Below, piece after piece: positions 42,726 through 51,064 of a stretch of 64,000 nt of DNA. Below the pieces are notes generated by a model. That model ran no database searches. It worked only from the letters and a program-made list of their open reading frames with translations, and was not told the DNA's origin. The position numbers and the translations under genes were made by a program. Positions within the stretch are counted from its first letter, which is position 1. Each line of letters starts with the position of its first letter. The stretch is from Jiangella mangrovi (lineage in GTDB: Bacteria > Actinomycetota > Actinomycetes > Jiangellales > Jiangellaceae), in assembly GCF_014204975.1 (NCBI RefSeq), contig NZ_JACHMM010000001.1, positions 6,200,037 through 6,264,036 of the forward strand. The letters are read 5' to 3'.

Positions 42726-44429
42726 TCACGTGACGGTGACGACACCGTCGTCGACCCGGACGACGGTGGCGTGCCGGGCGATCGTCTCGGGCCGGTGCGC
42801 AACGAGGATCAGCGTGCGGCCCGCGCGGATCCGGTCGACGGCGGTCTCGATGCGGGCGGCGACTCCAGGGTCGAGGTCGGCCGTCGCCTCGTCGAGAATG
42901 AGGACGGCCGGGTCGACCAGCGCCGCCCGGATGATGCCGACCAGCTGCTGCTCCCCCGCCGACAACGCGCCGCCGTGCGAGCCGACCAGCGTCTCCAGCC
43001 CGTCGGGCAGCCCGGCCAGCCAGGCGCCCAGCTCGAGCCGCTCGGCCGCGTCGCGCATCTCCTCGCGGGTCGGCGCGTGTGGGACCAGCGCGAGGTTGTC
43101 GGCAAGCGTGCCGGTGACCAGGTGCACCTGCTGCGGGACCAGCACGATCCGCCGGCGCACCTCGCCCTCGGGCACGTCCGCGAGGTCGACCCCGGCGAAG
43201 GTGACGCTGCCGCCGTCGGGCCGGTAGAGGCCGCTGGCCAGCTTCACCAGCGTGCTCTTCCCCGACCCCGTCGGACCGGCGATCGCGACGTGCGCGCCGT
43301 GCGGGAACGTCACGTCGACGCCGGCCAGCACGTCGACGCCGTCGCGGTAGGCGTAGCGCAGCCCTCGCAGGACGAGGTCACCGGCGGCGGGCAACTCCGG
43401 CGCCGAGGGCGACGACGGCGACGCCTGCCGTGCCGCCGGGGTCGCCGTCCGGTCCAGCAGGTCGAGCAGCCGGGCCAGGCTGACCGCCGTCGACTGCAGC
43501 TCGCCGAGCACCTGCGACAGCCGCAGCACGCCCTCGAACAGGTTCGCGACGGCGAGCACGAACACCGCGACCGTGCCGATGGTGACCCGTCCGGACCCGG
43601 CCAGCCAGGCGCCCGCCACCAACAGCACCGCCACGGACAGGCCTTCGAGGAAGCCGACCCCGCGCAGCCGCAGCTCGACGTCCACGGTGTGGTCCTCGAC
43701 GGCGCGCAGCTCGGCGTTGCGGGCGGCGAACCGGCGCCGCCGGTCGGCCATGCCGCCGATGAGGTGCAGCGTCTCGCGGCCGGTCAGCGTCTCGGTGAAC
43801 ATCGCGGCCAGCCCGGCCCGGCCCGTCGCGGCCGCAGCGTACGCCGTCGTCGCGTCGCGCCGGAACCAGCGGATGACCAGCCAGGTCGCCGGCAGCGTCA
43901 CCGCCAGCGTGATCAGCGTCAGCTGCCACGAGTACGACACCAGCACCACGAGCGTGAGCAGCAGCGACAGCGACAGGTTCACGACGTCGGGCAGCTGCTG
44001 GCGGACGAAGTCGGTGACGACGGCGACCTCGCCGGTCGTGCGCTGCAGCAGGTCGCCGACCCGGTGCGACTCGATGAACCGCAGCGGGGCCGACGCGATC
44101 CGGGCGACGGCGGTGTCGCGCAGCTCGCGGACCACCCGCTCGCCCACGCGCGTGAGCAGCACCTCCGACGTCCGCAGCAGGAAGATCCGGGCGACCACGA
44201 CGACGGCGAGCACGGCCACCGTCGTGAACAGGCCGGACCGGGACCGCTGCACGAGCTCGTCGATCGCGCGGCCGATGAGCGGCGCCATCGCCACCAACGA
44301 GCCGGCGCTGAGGACGCTGACGGCGAGCGCGCCGACGGCCTCGCGGCGGTGCGGCCGGGCGAACGCGGCGAAGCGCCGGAACGCACCGCGGGTGGGCGGC
44401 GCCTCGGCGAGGACCGGCGCCTCAGCCAT
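42726..44429 (-). CDS. ABC exporter half-transporter, canonical ATPase
   Basis: 567 residues: a six-helix type IV membrane domain (about 20-320) fused to a nucleotide-binding domain. Walker A GPTGSGKSTLVKL, Q-loop VPQQVHLVTG, signature GGALSAGEQQLVGI (LSAGE in place of LSGGQ), Walker B VLILDEATADLD with catalytic Glu, and H-loop LVAHRPET. It overlaps the partner gene by eight bases. Since the partner has Asp in place of the catalytic Glu, the two probably form a heterodimer with one degenerate ATP site. The cargo may be a drug, lipid or siderophore. Confidence 0.9.
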   Translation of the reverse strand: MAEAPVLAEAPPTRGAFRRFAAFARPHRREAVGALAVSVLSAGSLVAMAPLIGRAIDELVQRSRSGLFTTVAVLAVVVVARIFLLRTSEVLLTRVGERVVRELRDTAVARIASAPLRFIESHRVGDLLQRTTGEVAVVTDFVRQQLPDVVNLSLSLLLTLVVLVSYSWQLTLITLAVTLPATWLVIRWFRRDATTAYAAAATGRAGLAAMFTETLTGRETLHLIGGMADRRRRFAARNAELRAVEDHTVDVELRLRGVGFLEGLSVAVLLVAGAWLAGSGRVTIGTVAVFVLAVANLFEGVLRLSQVLGELQSTAVSLARLLDLLDRTATPAARQASPSSPSAPELPAAGDLVLRGLRYAYRDGVDVLAGVDVTFPHGAHVAIAGPTGSGKSTLVKLASGLYRPDGGSVTFAGVDLADVPEGEVRRRIVLVPQQVHLVTGTLADNLALVPHAPTREEMRDAAERLELGAWLAGLPDGLETLVGSHGGALSAGEQQLVGIIRAALVDPAVLILDEATADLDPGVAARIETAVDRIRAGRTLILVAHRPETIARHATVVRVDDGVVTVT

Positions 44430-46038
44430 CGGCCCTCCCCGCGGTGACCGGCTCGAGGAGGTCGACGACGCGGTCGGCTCGCTCCCGGATCTGCGAACGG
44501 TGCGAGACCGCGACGATCGCCGTCTCCGGCAGGTCGGCGCGCAGCCGGTCCAGGATCGCCCGCTCGGTGACCACGTCGATGGCCGAGGTGACGTCGTCGA
44601 GCAGCAGCACCTTCGGCCGCCCGAGCACGGCGCGGGCCAGCGCGAGCCGCTGCACCTGCCCGCCGGACAGCGTCGTCCCCCGCTCGCCGACCGCCGTCTC
44701 GTACCCGCCGGGCAGCTCGCCGACGAAGCCGTCGGCGCCGGCCACCGCGCAGGCCCAGGCGACCTCGTCGTCGCCGGCGTCGCGTCCCAGCCGCACGTTG
44801 TCCAGGACGGTGCCCGTCAGCACGAGTGGGCGCTGCGGCACGTAGCCGAGCCGCGCCCACCACTCCTCGCGGCCGGCCAGCGCGAGGTCGACGCCGCCGA
44901 AGCAGACGGTGCCCGCGGCCGGCGCGTCCAGCCCGGCCACGACGCGCAGCAGCGACGACTTGCCGCTGCCGACCGGCCCCCGCAGGACCACCAGCTCGCC
45001 GGGCGCCGCCGTCAGCCGCAGCGGCGGCGTCGGCGCCCCGTCCGCGCCGGTCCGGGCGGACAGGTCGATCAGCCACAGCTCGCCCCGGTCCGGCAGGACG
45101 GAGGGAACGTCCGGCGGGTGCGCGTTCCCGCTCGGTTCCGGCGGTTGTCGGTGCCCGCCCGTAGGGTGGGGACCCTCCCTCACGGGGCGGGGCACGTCCA
45201 CCTCCACCTCCACGTCCAGCACCGCCGCGATCCGCGTCCCGGACACCTCGGCGTCGCGCCGGTTCGACACCAGCAGCACCAGGAAGCTCAGCGCGATCGT
45301 GAGCATGGTCATCCACGACGTGTAGGCGATCAGCCCGCCGATGCTGAGGTCGCCGTCCAGCACCGCCAGCCCACCGGCGGCCAGCCCGGCGGCGATCGCG
45401 AGCCGCGGTACCGACGGCGGCACCGCGGCCCACCAGGCGGCGATCCGGGCCAGCGCCAGGGTCTGCCGCGAGACCTCGGCGCTGGCGTCGGCGTGCCGGC
45501 GGACCAGGCGTCCGGTGCCGCCGAGGCCGCGCACCGCACCGAGCGCCGACAGCAGCTCCTCGACGGCGCCGGCCCGCTGCGCGTGGGCGCCGGCGACCCG
45601 CTCGGCGGCCGCCCCGTAGCGGCTCGGGAAGATCAGCTGGGTCAGGACGACCAGCGGCGCCATGACGGCGGTGACGACGAGCAGCCGCGGGTGCAGCGTG
45701 GCCATGGCCGGGACCACCACGAGGATGGTCCCGATCGCCAGCGTCCAGTAGGTGAGCTTGTCGACCCAGTCGGCGACGGCGGCGACGTCGCGTTCGGCGC
45801 GCGAGGCCAGGTCGCCGCGGTCGAAGCGGGCCGCCACGGCTCCGTCGGCGGCGCCGGCGCGGTCCAGCAGCCGCTCGCGCAGGTCCTGCGCCGTCGCGTT
45901 GGCCGCGTGCCGGGTCAGCCGCTCCCCCAGCAGCCCGCCCACCAGCACCACTAACGCAGTCGCGACGACGGCGGCAGCCCACCCGGCCGCCCGGCCCGGC
46001 TCCCCCGCGTCCAGGCCGTCGTCGACGGCGCGCTGCAC
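44422..46038 (-). CDS. ABC exporter half-transporter, frameshifted N-terminus, degenerate ATPase
   Basis: 538 residues from a GTG at 46038, the only start in this frame. The open frame continues upstream through a first membrane helix (RRRRRVLVAGLACGLAGQ region) to an in-frame stop at 46189-46191 without any start codon, while a plausible beginning (MPTPTRGPGRSLLSEV, ATG at 46169) is in another frame. A one-base indel near 46120 is likely. The nucleotide-binding domain has Walker A GPVGSGKSSLL, signature TTLSGGQVQRLALA and Walker B VLLLDDVTSAID (Asp for Glu). The linker between membrane and ATPase domains is encoded by palindromic repeat copy 2. Confidence 0.82.
   Translation of the reverse strand: MQRAVDDGLDAGEPGRAAGWAAAVVATALVVLVGGLLGERLTRHAANATAQDLRERLLDRAGAADGAVAARFDRGDLASRAERDVAAVADWVDKLTYWTLAIGTILVVVPAMATLHPRLLVVTAVMAPLVVLTQLIFPSRYGAAAERVAGAHAQRAGAVEELLSALGAVRGLGGTGRLVRRHADASAEVSRQTLALARIAAWWAAVPPSVPRLAIAAGLAAGGLAVLDGDLSIGGLIAYTSWMTMLTIALSFLVLLVSNRRDAEVSGTRIAAVLDVEVEVDVPRPVREGPHPTGGHRQPPEPSGNAHPPDVPSVLPDRGELWLIDLSARTGADGAPTPPLRLTAAPGELVVLRGPVGSGKSSLLRVVAGLDAPAAGTVCFGGVDLALAGREEWWARLGYVPQRPLVLTGTVLDNVRLGRDAGDDEVAWACAVAGADGFVGELPGGYETAVGERGTTLSGGQVQRLALARAVLGRPKVLLLDDVTSAIDVVTERAILDRLRADLPETAIVAVSHRSQIRERADRVVDLLEPVTAGRADG
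45145..45195. repeat. Palindromic element inside the coding linker (copy 2)
   Basis: It contains the same central hairpin AGGGTGGGGACCCT (45163-45176) and flanking GTGCCCGCCC / GGGCGGGGCAC arms with one bulged base. It lies on the same DNA strand orientation as copy 1 (6684-6732), but the host gene here is on the minus strand, so the two copies are translated in opposite senses (REGPHPTGGHRQ here). It falls between the membrane and ATPase domains. Confidence 0.85.
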
Positions 46039-46169
46039 CAGCGCCGGTGTCGCCAGGTAGGCGAGCTGGCCGGCCAGCCCGCAGGCCAGGCCGGCGACGA
46101 GGACGCGCCGCCGCCGGCGGACACCTCGCTCAGCAGGCTGCGGCCGGGGCCGCGGGTCGGGGTGGGCAT
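46039..46169 (-). other. Displaced N-terminal coding segment of the ABC half-transporter
   Basis: From the ATG at 46169 the frame gives MPTPTRGPGRSLLSEV and then loses similarity. From about 46119 down to 46039, the frame of the main gene gives an Arg cluster and first membrane helix. Joining them needs one additional base (or removal of two) in the CGCCGGCGG-rich stretch near 46110-46125. This could be a real mutation, a sequence error in a GC-rich run, or programmed slippage. Confidence 0.6.
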
Positions 46170-46174
46170 CACGC

Positions 46175-46196
46175 CAGGTTAGGGTCGACTAACCTG
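46175..46196. promoter_or_regulatory. Inverted repeat between divergent ABC exporter and AraC genes
   Basis: CAGGTTAG (46175-46182) and CTAACCTG (46189-46196) with a 6-base spacer, placed at the presumed start of the exporter operon. The half-sites resemble DtxR/IdeR boxes (AGGTTAG-CTAACCT), but those have a shorter centre, so an AraC or other site is equally possible. CAGGTCGCACCTG follows about 20 bases downstream. Confidence 0.45.
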
Positions 46197-46269
46197 ATGG
46201 GGTCCAACCCAGCGGTCAGGTCGCACCTGGGCGCGGACACATCGTCGACGATCGTCACGGGAGGTACGG

Positions 46270-46974
46270 GTGTTCGCGCGGTCGTTCGGCGCCGGTATCG
46301 ACGACCCCGAGGCGTTCCACCTCTCCCGGTTCGACCTCCCCCGGCAGAGCGGCTTCGGCACCCACGAGCATGCCGAGCACCAGCTGTCCTGGGTCGCGCA
46401 CGGCCAGCTCGCGGTCGAGGCCGCGGACGGCAGCTGGACCCTGCCGCCGTCGCACGCGGTCTGGATCCCCGGCGGAACGCCGCACGCCCTGCGCGCGACC
46501 CGGCCGACCCAGCTCTACTGCCTCTACCTCCTGCCGGCCGACTGCGTCGTCGACTGGACCGCCACCACCGTCGTCGCCGCCCAGCGGGCCCGCGCGCTCC
46601 TCGTCGACCTGCTCCGTCCCGACCCGGGCCCGGCGCCCGACGTCCCGATGCCCGTCGATGCGCCGGCCCGCGCGCTGGCGGAGGCGATCGTCGCGCAGCC
46701 CGCCGACGGCCGCGGGCTGCGCGAGTGGGCCACCGCCCTGCACGTCAGCGAGAAGACCCTGCGCCGCGCGTTCCTCGCCGAGACCGGCATGACGTTCACC
46801 GACTGGCGCACGCGGGTCCGGCTGCGCGCCTCGCTGCCGCTGCTGGCCGACCAGCTGCCGGTCGCCGCGGTTGCGGCCCGGGTCGGCTACCGCAGCGCCA
46901 ACGGCTACATCGGCGCGTTCCGCCGGCACTTCGGCCGCACCCCCGGCAGCTACGCCGCCCGCCTCACCGCGTGA
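46270..46974 (+). CDS. AraC-family regulator with cupin N-domain
   Basis: 234 residues from a GTG with GGGAGG upstream. The N-terminal cupin barrel is visible (FGTHEHAEHQLSWVAHGQL, PPSHAVWIPGGTPHAL). The C-terminal AraC DNA-binding domain has LREWATALHVSEKTLRRAFLAETG and LPVAAVAARVGYRSANGYIGAF. It is divergent from the ABC exporter pair, with inverted repeats between, so it probably controls that operon in response to a small ligand bound by the cupin. Confidence 0.88.
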   Translation: MFARSFGAGIDDPEAFHLSRFDLPRQSGFGTHEHAEHQLSWVAHGQLAVEAADGSWTLPPSHAVWIPGGTPHALRATRPTQLYCLYLLPADCVVDWTATTVVAAQRARALLVDLLRPDPGPAPDVPMPVDAPARALAEAIVAQPADGRGLREWATALHVSEKTLRRAFLAETGMTFTDWRTRVRLRASLPLLADQLPVAAVAARVGYRSANGYIGAFRRHFGRTPGSYAARLTA

Positions 46975-46997
46975 GCCCCGATCCGCCGCCGTCACGC

Positions 46998-47027
46998 TGT
47001 CACGCTTCGGCAGGCTGTCCGGTCGTC
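46998..47027 (+). promoter_or_regulatory. Possible ECF41-type promoter upstream of the epimerase-like gene
   Basis: TGTCAC (46998-47003) and CGTC (47024-47027) resemble the ECF41 elements TGTCACA and CGTC. The gap here is 20 bases after the hexamer, about three more than described for that group, so the assignment is tentative. Confidence 0.35.
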
Positions 47028-47077
47028 CTGATGTAGGGCGGTCACCGACCGCGCAGACCCTCGCGAAAGGCAGCACC

Positions 47078-47830
47078 ATGAAGATCGTCGTCATCGGTGG
47101 CACCGGGCTGATCGGCTCCAAGGTCGTCTCGATCCTCGCCGGAGAGGGCCACGAGGCCGTGCCGGCCGCGCCCAACACGGGCGTCAACACGATCACGGGT
47201 GAGGGGCTGTCCGAGGCGCTCGACGGCGCCGACGTCGTCGTCGACGTGTCGAACTCGCCGTCGTTCGACACCGAGCCGGCGATGGAGTTCTTCCGGACGG
47301 CGACCGGCAACATCCTCGCCGCCGAGGAGAAGGCCGGCGTCGGCCACCACGTCGCGCTGTCCGTCGTCGGCACCGAGAAGCTCGCCGAGAGCGGTTACAT
47401 GCGGGCGAAGATCGTGCAGGAGCGGCTGATCACCGAGTCCGCGGTGCCGTTCTCGATCGTCCACGCGACGCAGTTCTTCGAGTTCCTCGAGGGCATCACC
47501 GACGACGCGACGGAGGACGGCGTGGTCCGGCTCGCGCCGGTGTACATCCAGCCGATCGCCGCCCAGGACGTCTCTGCCGCCGTCGCCCGGGTTGCGGTCG
47601 GCGGCCCGCTGAACGGGATCGAGGAGATCGCCGGGCCGGAGCGCTTCCGCCTCGACGAACTCGTCCGCGCCACGCTCGCAGCCCGGCAGGACCCGCGCGA
47701 GGTGCGCACCGACCCGTCGGCGCGGTACTTCGGCGCTCCCCTCGAGGAGACCACGCTGGTCCCGGCCGGCGAGGCCGAGCAGGGCCCGACCACGCTCGCG
47801 GACTGGCAGGCCGCGCAGGCCGCGAGGTAG
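47078..47830 (+). CDS. NAD(P)-binding epimerase/NmrA-like oxidoreductase (ECF41 partner)
   Basis: 250 residues with GAAAGG upstream. It starts with the dinucleotide motif KIVVIGGTGLIGSKVVSIL. The atypical-SDR layout (DVVVDVSNSP, VGHHVALSVVGTEKL, AKIVQERLI, VPFSIVHATQFFEF) matches the NmrA/YesF-like proteins known as the oxidoreductase/epimerase partners of ECF41 sigma factors. The sigma gene follows 24 bases downstream. Its substrate is not known; the pair is a conserved arrangement in actinobacteria. Confidence 0.85.
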   Translation: MKIVVIGGTGLIGSKVVSILAGEGHEAVPAAPNTGVNTITGEGLSEALDGADVVVDVSNSPSFDTEPAMEFFRTATGNILAAEEKAGVGHHVALSVVGTEKLAESGYMRAKIVQERLITESAVPFSIVHATQFFEFLEGITDDATEDGVVRLAPVYIQPIAAQDVSAAVARVAVGGPLNGIEEIAGPERFRLDELVRATLAARQDPREVRTDPSARYFGAPLEETTLVPAGEAEQGPTTLADWQAAQAAR

Positions 47831-47854
47831 TCCTTCCTCCCGTATGTTGAGGGG

Positions 47855-48754
47855 GTGAGCAGGGACGACGTCGCCGAGCCCGACGAGGTCCGCGATGCAG
47901 ACGTCGCGGAGTTCCTCGACGTGCGCCCGCAGCTGTTCGGCATCGCCTACCGCATGCTGGGCAGCGTCGCCGAGGCCGAGGACATCGTCCAGGACGCGTG
48001 GATCCGCTGGCAGGGCGCCAACCGCCGTGAGGTGCGCAACCCGGCCGCGTTCCTCACGACCACGACGACCCGCCTGGCCCTGACGGCGGCGACGTCGGCC
48101 CGCGCCCGCCGCGAGACGTACGTCGGGCAGTGGCTGCCCGAGCCCGTCGACACCAGCGAGGACCCCACGCTGGGCGCGGAGCGGGCCGAGGCGCTCGACC
48201 TCGCCGTCCTGGTGCTGCTCGAGAAGCTCAGCCCCGCCGAGCGGGCCGTCTACGTCCTGCACGAGGCGTTCGACTACTCCTACCGGCACATCGGCGAGAT
48301 CCTCGAGATCTCCGAGGTCAACGCCCGCCAGCTGGCCCGGCGGGCGCGGCAGGCGCTGGAGTCCGGCCGGGCCGCCGAGGTGCCGCCCGAGGTCCGCCGC
48401 GAGCTGCTCGAGACGTTCGTCGCGGCCGCCCGCAACGGCGACCTCGAATCGCTCGAACGGCTCTTCACCCACGACGCGGTCGCCCGCGCGGACGGCGGCG
48501 GCAAGGTGCACGCCTCGAAGATCGACCTGCACGGCGCCGAACGGGTGGTCCTGTTCATCGACAACATCCTGCGCAAGTACTGGCAGGACGCCACCTTCAC
48601 CGTCGTCGACGTCAACGGCGGCGCCGGCATGCTCGTCACCGACCGCACCGGCACACCCCAGGCGATCCTCGCCCTCGACGCCACCGAACGCGGCGTCGAG
48701 CGGATCTTCTTCGTCGTCAACCCCGACAAGTTGCGCCAGTTCGAGCCCCACTGA
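47855..48754 (+). CDS. ECF41-family RNA polymerase sigma factor (SigJ-like)
   Basis: 299 residues from a GTG with a G-rich site. Sigma region 2 (RPQLFGIAYRMLGSVAEAEDIVQDAWIRW) and region 4 (LSPAERAVYVLHEAFDYSYRHIGEIL, VNARQLARRARQAL) are followed by a C-terminal SnoaL-like extension. The two hallmark motifs of ECF41 are present: WLPEP in the linker and NPDKL near the C-terminus. In this family the extension, not an anti-sigma factor, modulates activity. It probably transcribes the upstream epimerase gene. The stop codon is followed by half of a GGATC-type palindrome. Confidence 0.93.
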   Translation: MSRDDVAEPDEVRDADVAEFLDVRPQLFGIAYRMLGSVAEAEDIVQDAWIRWQGANRREVRNPAAFLTTTTTRLALTAATSARARRETYVGQWLPEPVDTSEDPTLGAERAEALDLAVLVLLEKLSPAERAVYVLHEAFDYSYRHIGEILEISEVNARQLARRARQALESGRAAEVPPEVRRELLETFVAAARNGDLESLERLFTHDAVARADGGGKVHASKIDLHGAERVVLFIDNILRKYWQDATFTVVDVNGGAGMLVTDRTGTPQAILALDATERGVERIFFVVNPDKLRQFEPH

Positions 48755-48779
48755 TCCTGGACGAACATCGATATCCACA
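48753..48779 (+). repeat. Half-palindrome and DnaA-box-like word upstream of DUF559 copy 2
   Basis: GATCCTGGACGA (from 48755) equals part of the right arm of the palindrome at 49802-49821. ATATCCACA at 48771-48779 differs by one base from the DnaA box TTATCCACA. Copy 1 of the gene has a full palindrome plus TTGTCCACA in the same arrangement. Confidence 0.55.
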
Positions 48780-48830
48780 GATCACGGAATGGGTCTGGCG
48801 CAGCCCCGTCTGGCCGCGCAGGCTGAGCAG

Positions 48831-49796
48831 GTGTCCGATCTCGATCGCCAGGCAGCCGTCCAGCTCGGCGTGGTGAGCCGTGCCCAGGCGCTGGCTGCCG
48901 GCATGACGGCGGACGCGCTGCGCTGGCTGCTTCGAACCGGAAGATGGCAGCGCGTGCACGCCGGCGTCTATGCGACGTTCACCGGACCGCTGCAGTTCGA
49001 GGCCAGGGTATGGGCGGCGATCCTGCGTGCCGGTACCGGCGCCGTTGCCTGCCACCGCACCGCGGCCTACCTGGACGGCCTGTGTGACGACCCGGGCCCG
49101 GTCATTCACGTGACCGTGCCCGCCGGCCGTTACGTCGAGGCCGGGATCGACGGGGTTCGGGTCCATCTCTCGCGCCGTCTGGCGCTGACGCGGCACCCGG
49201 TGAAGACCCCGCCGCGGACTCGGGTCGAGGCGACGGTGCTGGACCTGGTCGACGCCGCACCGAACCCGGGTGAGGCGGAGGGTTGGGTGACGGCCGCCTG
49301 CCAACGCCGTCTGACCACACCTCGGCGATTGGCGCTCGCGCTGCGGCAACGGAAGCGGATCCGCCGGCGGAGCATGGTCGAGGCGATGCTCAGCGATGTC
49401 GCCGACGGCGCCCAGTCTGCGCTGGAGCTCCACCACCTGCGCCGGGTCGAACGCGCCCATGGGTTGCCGGCGGGCTGCCGGCAGCGCCGTGTCGAGGGCC
49501 GGCGCGTGACCTGGGTCGACGTCGACTATTCCGAATACCAGGTGCGGGTGGAGCTGGACGGCCGGGTCGGGCACACCGGCGAGGGCCGGTTTCGCGACCG
49601 TCGCCGGGACAACCGGGCCACCGTCGACGGTCACGTGACGCTCCGGTACGGCCACGCCGACGTCTTCGGTGACCCGTGTGGGGTCGCGACCGAGCAGGCC
49701 CGCGTCCTCAGCGCCCGCGGATGGACCGGCACCATCCGTACCTGCCGGCCGGGATGCCCGGCCGCGATCCAAGATCGTCCAGGATCACTGGCGTGA
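48831..49796 (+). CDS. AbiEi-like wHTH plus DUF559/Vsr-like nuclease protein (copy 2)
   Basis: 321 residues from the GTG at 48831, the position matching the start of copy 1; an ATG at 48789 would add 14 residues. Same layout as copy 1: wHTH part (VSRAQALAAGMTADALRWLL, GRWQRVHAGVYA) and the nuclease-like part (WVDVDYSEYQVRVELDG, RDRRRDNRATVDG, LRYGHADVFGDP). Residues after CRPGCP come from the palindrome at 49772, and the stop is in its loop, exactly as in copy 1, although the palindrome sequence differs. No partner toxin gene is adjacent; the function is unknown. Confidence 0.82.
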   Translation: MSDLDRQAAVQLGVVSRAQALAAGMTADALRWLLRTGRWQRVHAGVYATFTGPLQFEARVWAAILRAGTGAVACHRTAAYLDGLCDDPGPVIHVTVPAGRYVEAGIDGVRVHLSRRLALTRHPVKTPPRTRVEATVLDLVDAAPNPGEAEGWVTAACQRRLTTPRRLALALRQRKRIRRRSMVEAMLSDVADGAQSALELHHLRRVERAHGLPAGCRQRRVEGRRVTWVDVDYSEYQVRVELDGRVGHTGEGRFRDRRRDNRATVDGHVTLRYGHADVFGDPCGVATEQARVLSARGWTGTIRTCRPGCPAAIQDRPGSLA

Positions 49797-49821
49797 TGGC
49801 ACCAGTGATCCTGGACGATCT
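49772..49821. terminator. GGATC-core palindrome, perfect 20-bp arms
   Basis: Arms 49772-49791 and 49802-49821 (AGATCGTCCAGGATCACTGG and its complement), 10-base loop containing the stop of DUF559 copy 2. It lies 14 bases from the end of the converging MFS gene, so it can terminate both. It has the same layout as the palindrome at 27855, with different but compensating bases. Confidence 0.8.
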
Positions 49822-49835
49822 CCGAGGGCGGTCAG

Positions 49836-51059
49836 CTAACGACGGAGGACGGCGAGGGCCGCGACGGGCAGCAACAGCAGGGTCAGGACACCGCTGATCA
49901 CCAGCCCGCCGGCCGTTCCGGCGGCCTCGATCAGCGGGCCGCCGGCGGCGAGGCCGAGGGGCGCGGCGAGCATCGTGCCGGTCGTCCAGAGCGTCACGAC
50001 CTGCTGCTGCTCGTGCGCCGCCACCCCGGACTGCAGGAAGCTGTACGCGACCGGGGTGAACGGCGCCCACACCAGCCCGCCCAGCCCGAACACGATCATC
50101 GCCACCGTGAGGTCGTCGACGAGGGCGAGCGCGATCGGGCAGAGCGCCCAGAGCCCGATGATCGCGATCAGCAGGTGCCGCTGCGGCAGGTTGCGCAGCC
50201 GGTCGACGAGCGTGGCACCGACGAAGGCGCCGACACCCAGTGCACCCCACAACAGGCCCAGCGACGACGCGTCGCCGCCGAGCGGGTCGCCGACGTAGAG
50301 CGGCAGCGCCACAGCGATCGGCATGTAGAAGAAGTCGAAGAAGAACACGACGACCAGCAGCCGGGCCGCGACCGGGCGGCGGCGCAGGATCCGCCAGCCC
50401 GACTCGACCCCCGCGGCACGCGAGCGGCCGCCGTCGTCGCCCGCCGACCGCGGCACGGTCAGCACCACCGCCACCAGCAGGATCAGCGCCCCGGCCGCAT
50501 CGGCCAGCAGCGCGACCCCGGCGCTCGTCGTCGCGACGATCAGGCCGCCGACCACCGGCCCGACGATGTACAGGGCGAAGGTCTGGTTGACCCCGAGCAG
50601 GCCGTTGACGGCGAACCGGCCCGACTCCCCCGCCATGGACGTGGCCAGCAGCCGGCGGCTGCTCGACCCCGCCACGCGGAACGTCGCGCCGATCAGCAGT
50701 CCGCCGATCAGCACCGGCAGCGTCAGGCGACCCGCCAGCGACAGCCAGCCCAGCACGGCGAACGTCGCCGAGCGCAGCACGCAGTCGGCGACGAGCAGCG
50801 TCCGCGGCGGCACCCGCACCCGGCCCAGCCCGATGGCCAGCGCCAGCATCGTCGACAGCACGAACGGGGCCGCCTCGACCAGCCCGACGGCGATCGCCTT
50901 CGGCATGCTGCCGTGGATCGCCAGCGTCTGCACCGGCATCGCGACGATGATCATGCCGGTGCCGACGTGCGCGAGCAGGTCGCCCACCAGCAGCCCGGCG
51001 ACCCGCCGGTCGCGCAGCACCTCGCGGTACGACCGGTTGACCGGCGAGGCGTCCGTCAT
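49836..51059 (-). CDS. MFS transporter
   Basis: 407 residues with about 12 hydrophobic segments. It resembles MFS efflux carriers of the MFS_3/enterobactin-exporter-like group (VAGLLVGDLLAHVGTGMIIVAMPVQTLAI at the start, LLWGALGVGAFVGATLVDRLRNLP in the central part). Substrate unknown. It follows the DUF3817 gene by five bases and so may belong to the same long minus-strand transcript as the giant genes. Confidence 0.87.
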   Translation of the reverse strand: MTDASPVNRSYREVLRDRRVAGLLVGDLLAHVGTGMIIVAMPVQTLAIHGSMPKAIAVGLVEAAPFVLSTMLALAIGLGRVRVPPRTLLVADCVLRSATFAVLGWLSLAGRLTLPVLIGGLLIGATFRVAGSSSRRLLATSMAGESGRFAVNGLLGVNQTFALYIVGPVVGGLIVATTSAGVALLADAAGALILLVAVVLTVPRSAGDDGGRSRAAGVESGWRILRRRPVAARLLVVVFFFDFFYMPIAVALPLYVGDPLGGDASSLGLLWGALGVGAFVGATLVDRLRNLPQRHLLIAIIGLWALCPIALALVDDLTVAMIVFGLGGLVWAPFTPVAYSFLQSGVAAHEQQQVVTLWTTGTMLAAPLGLAAGGPLIEAAGTAGGLVISGVLTLLLLPVAALAVLRR

Positions 51060-51064
51060 GCCGG

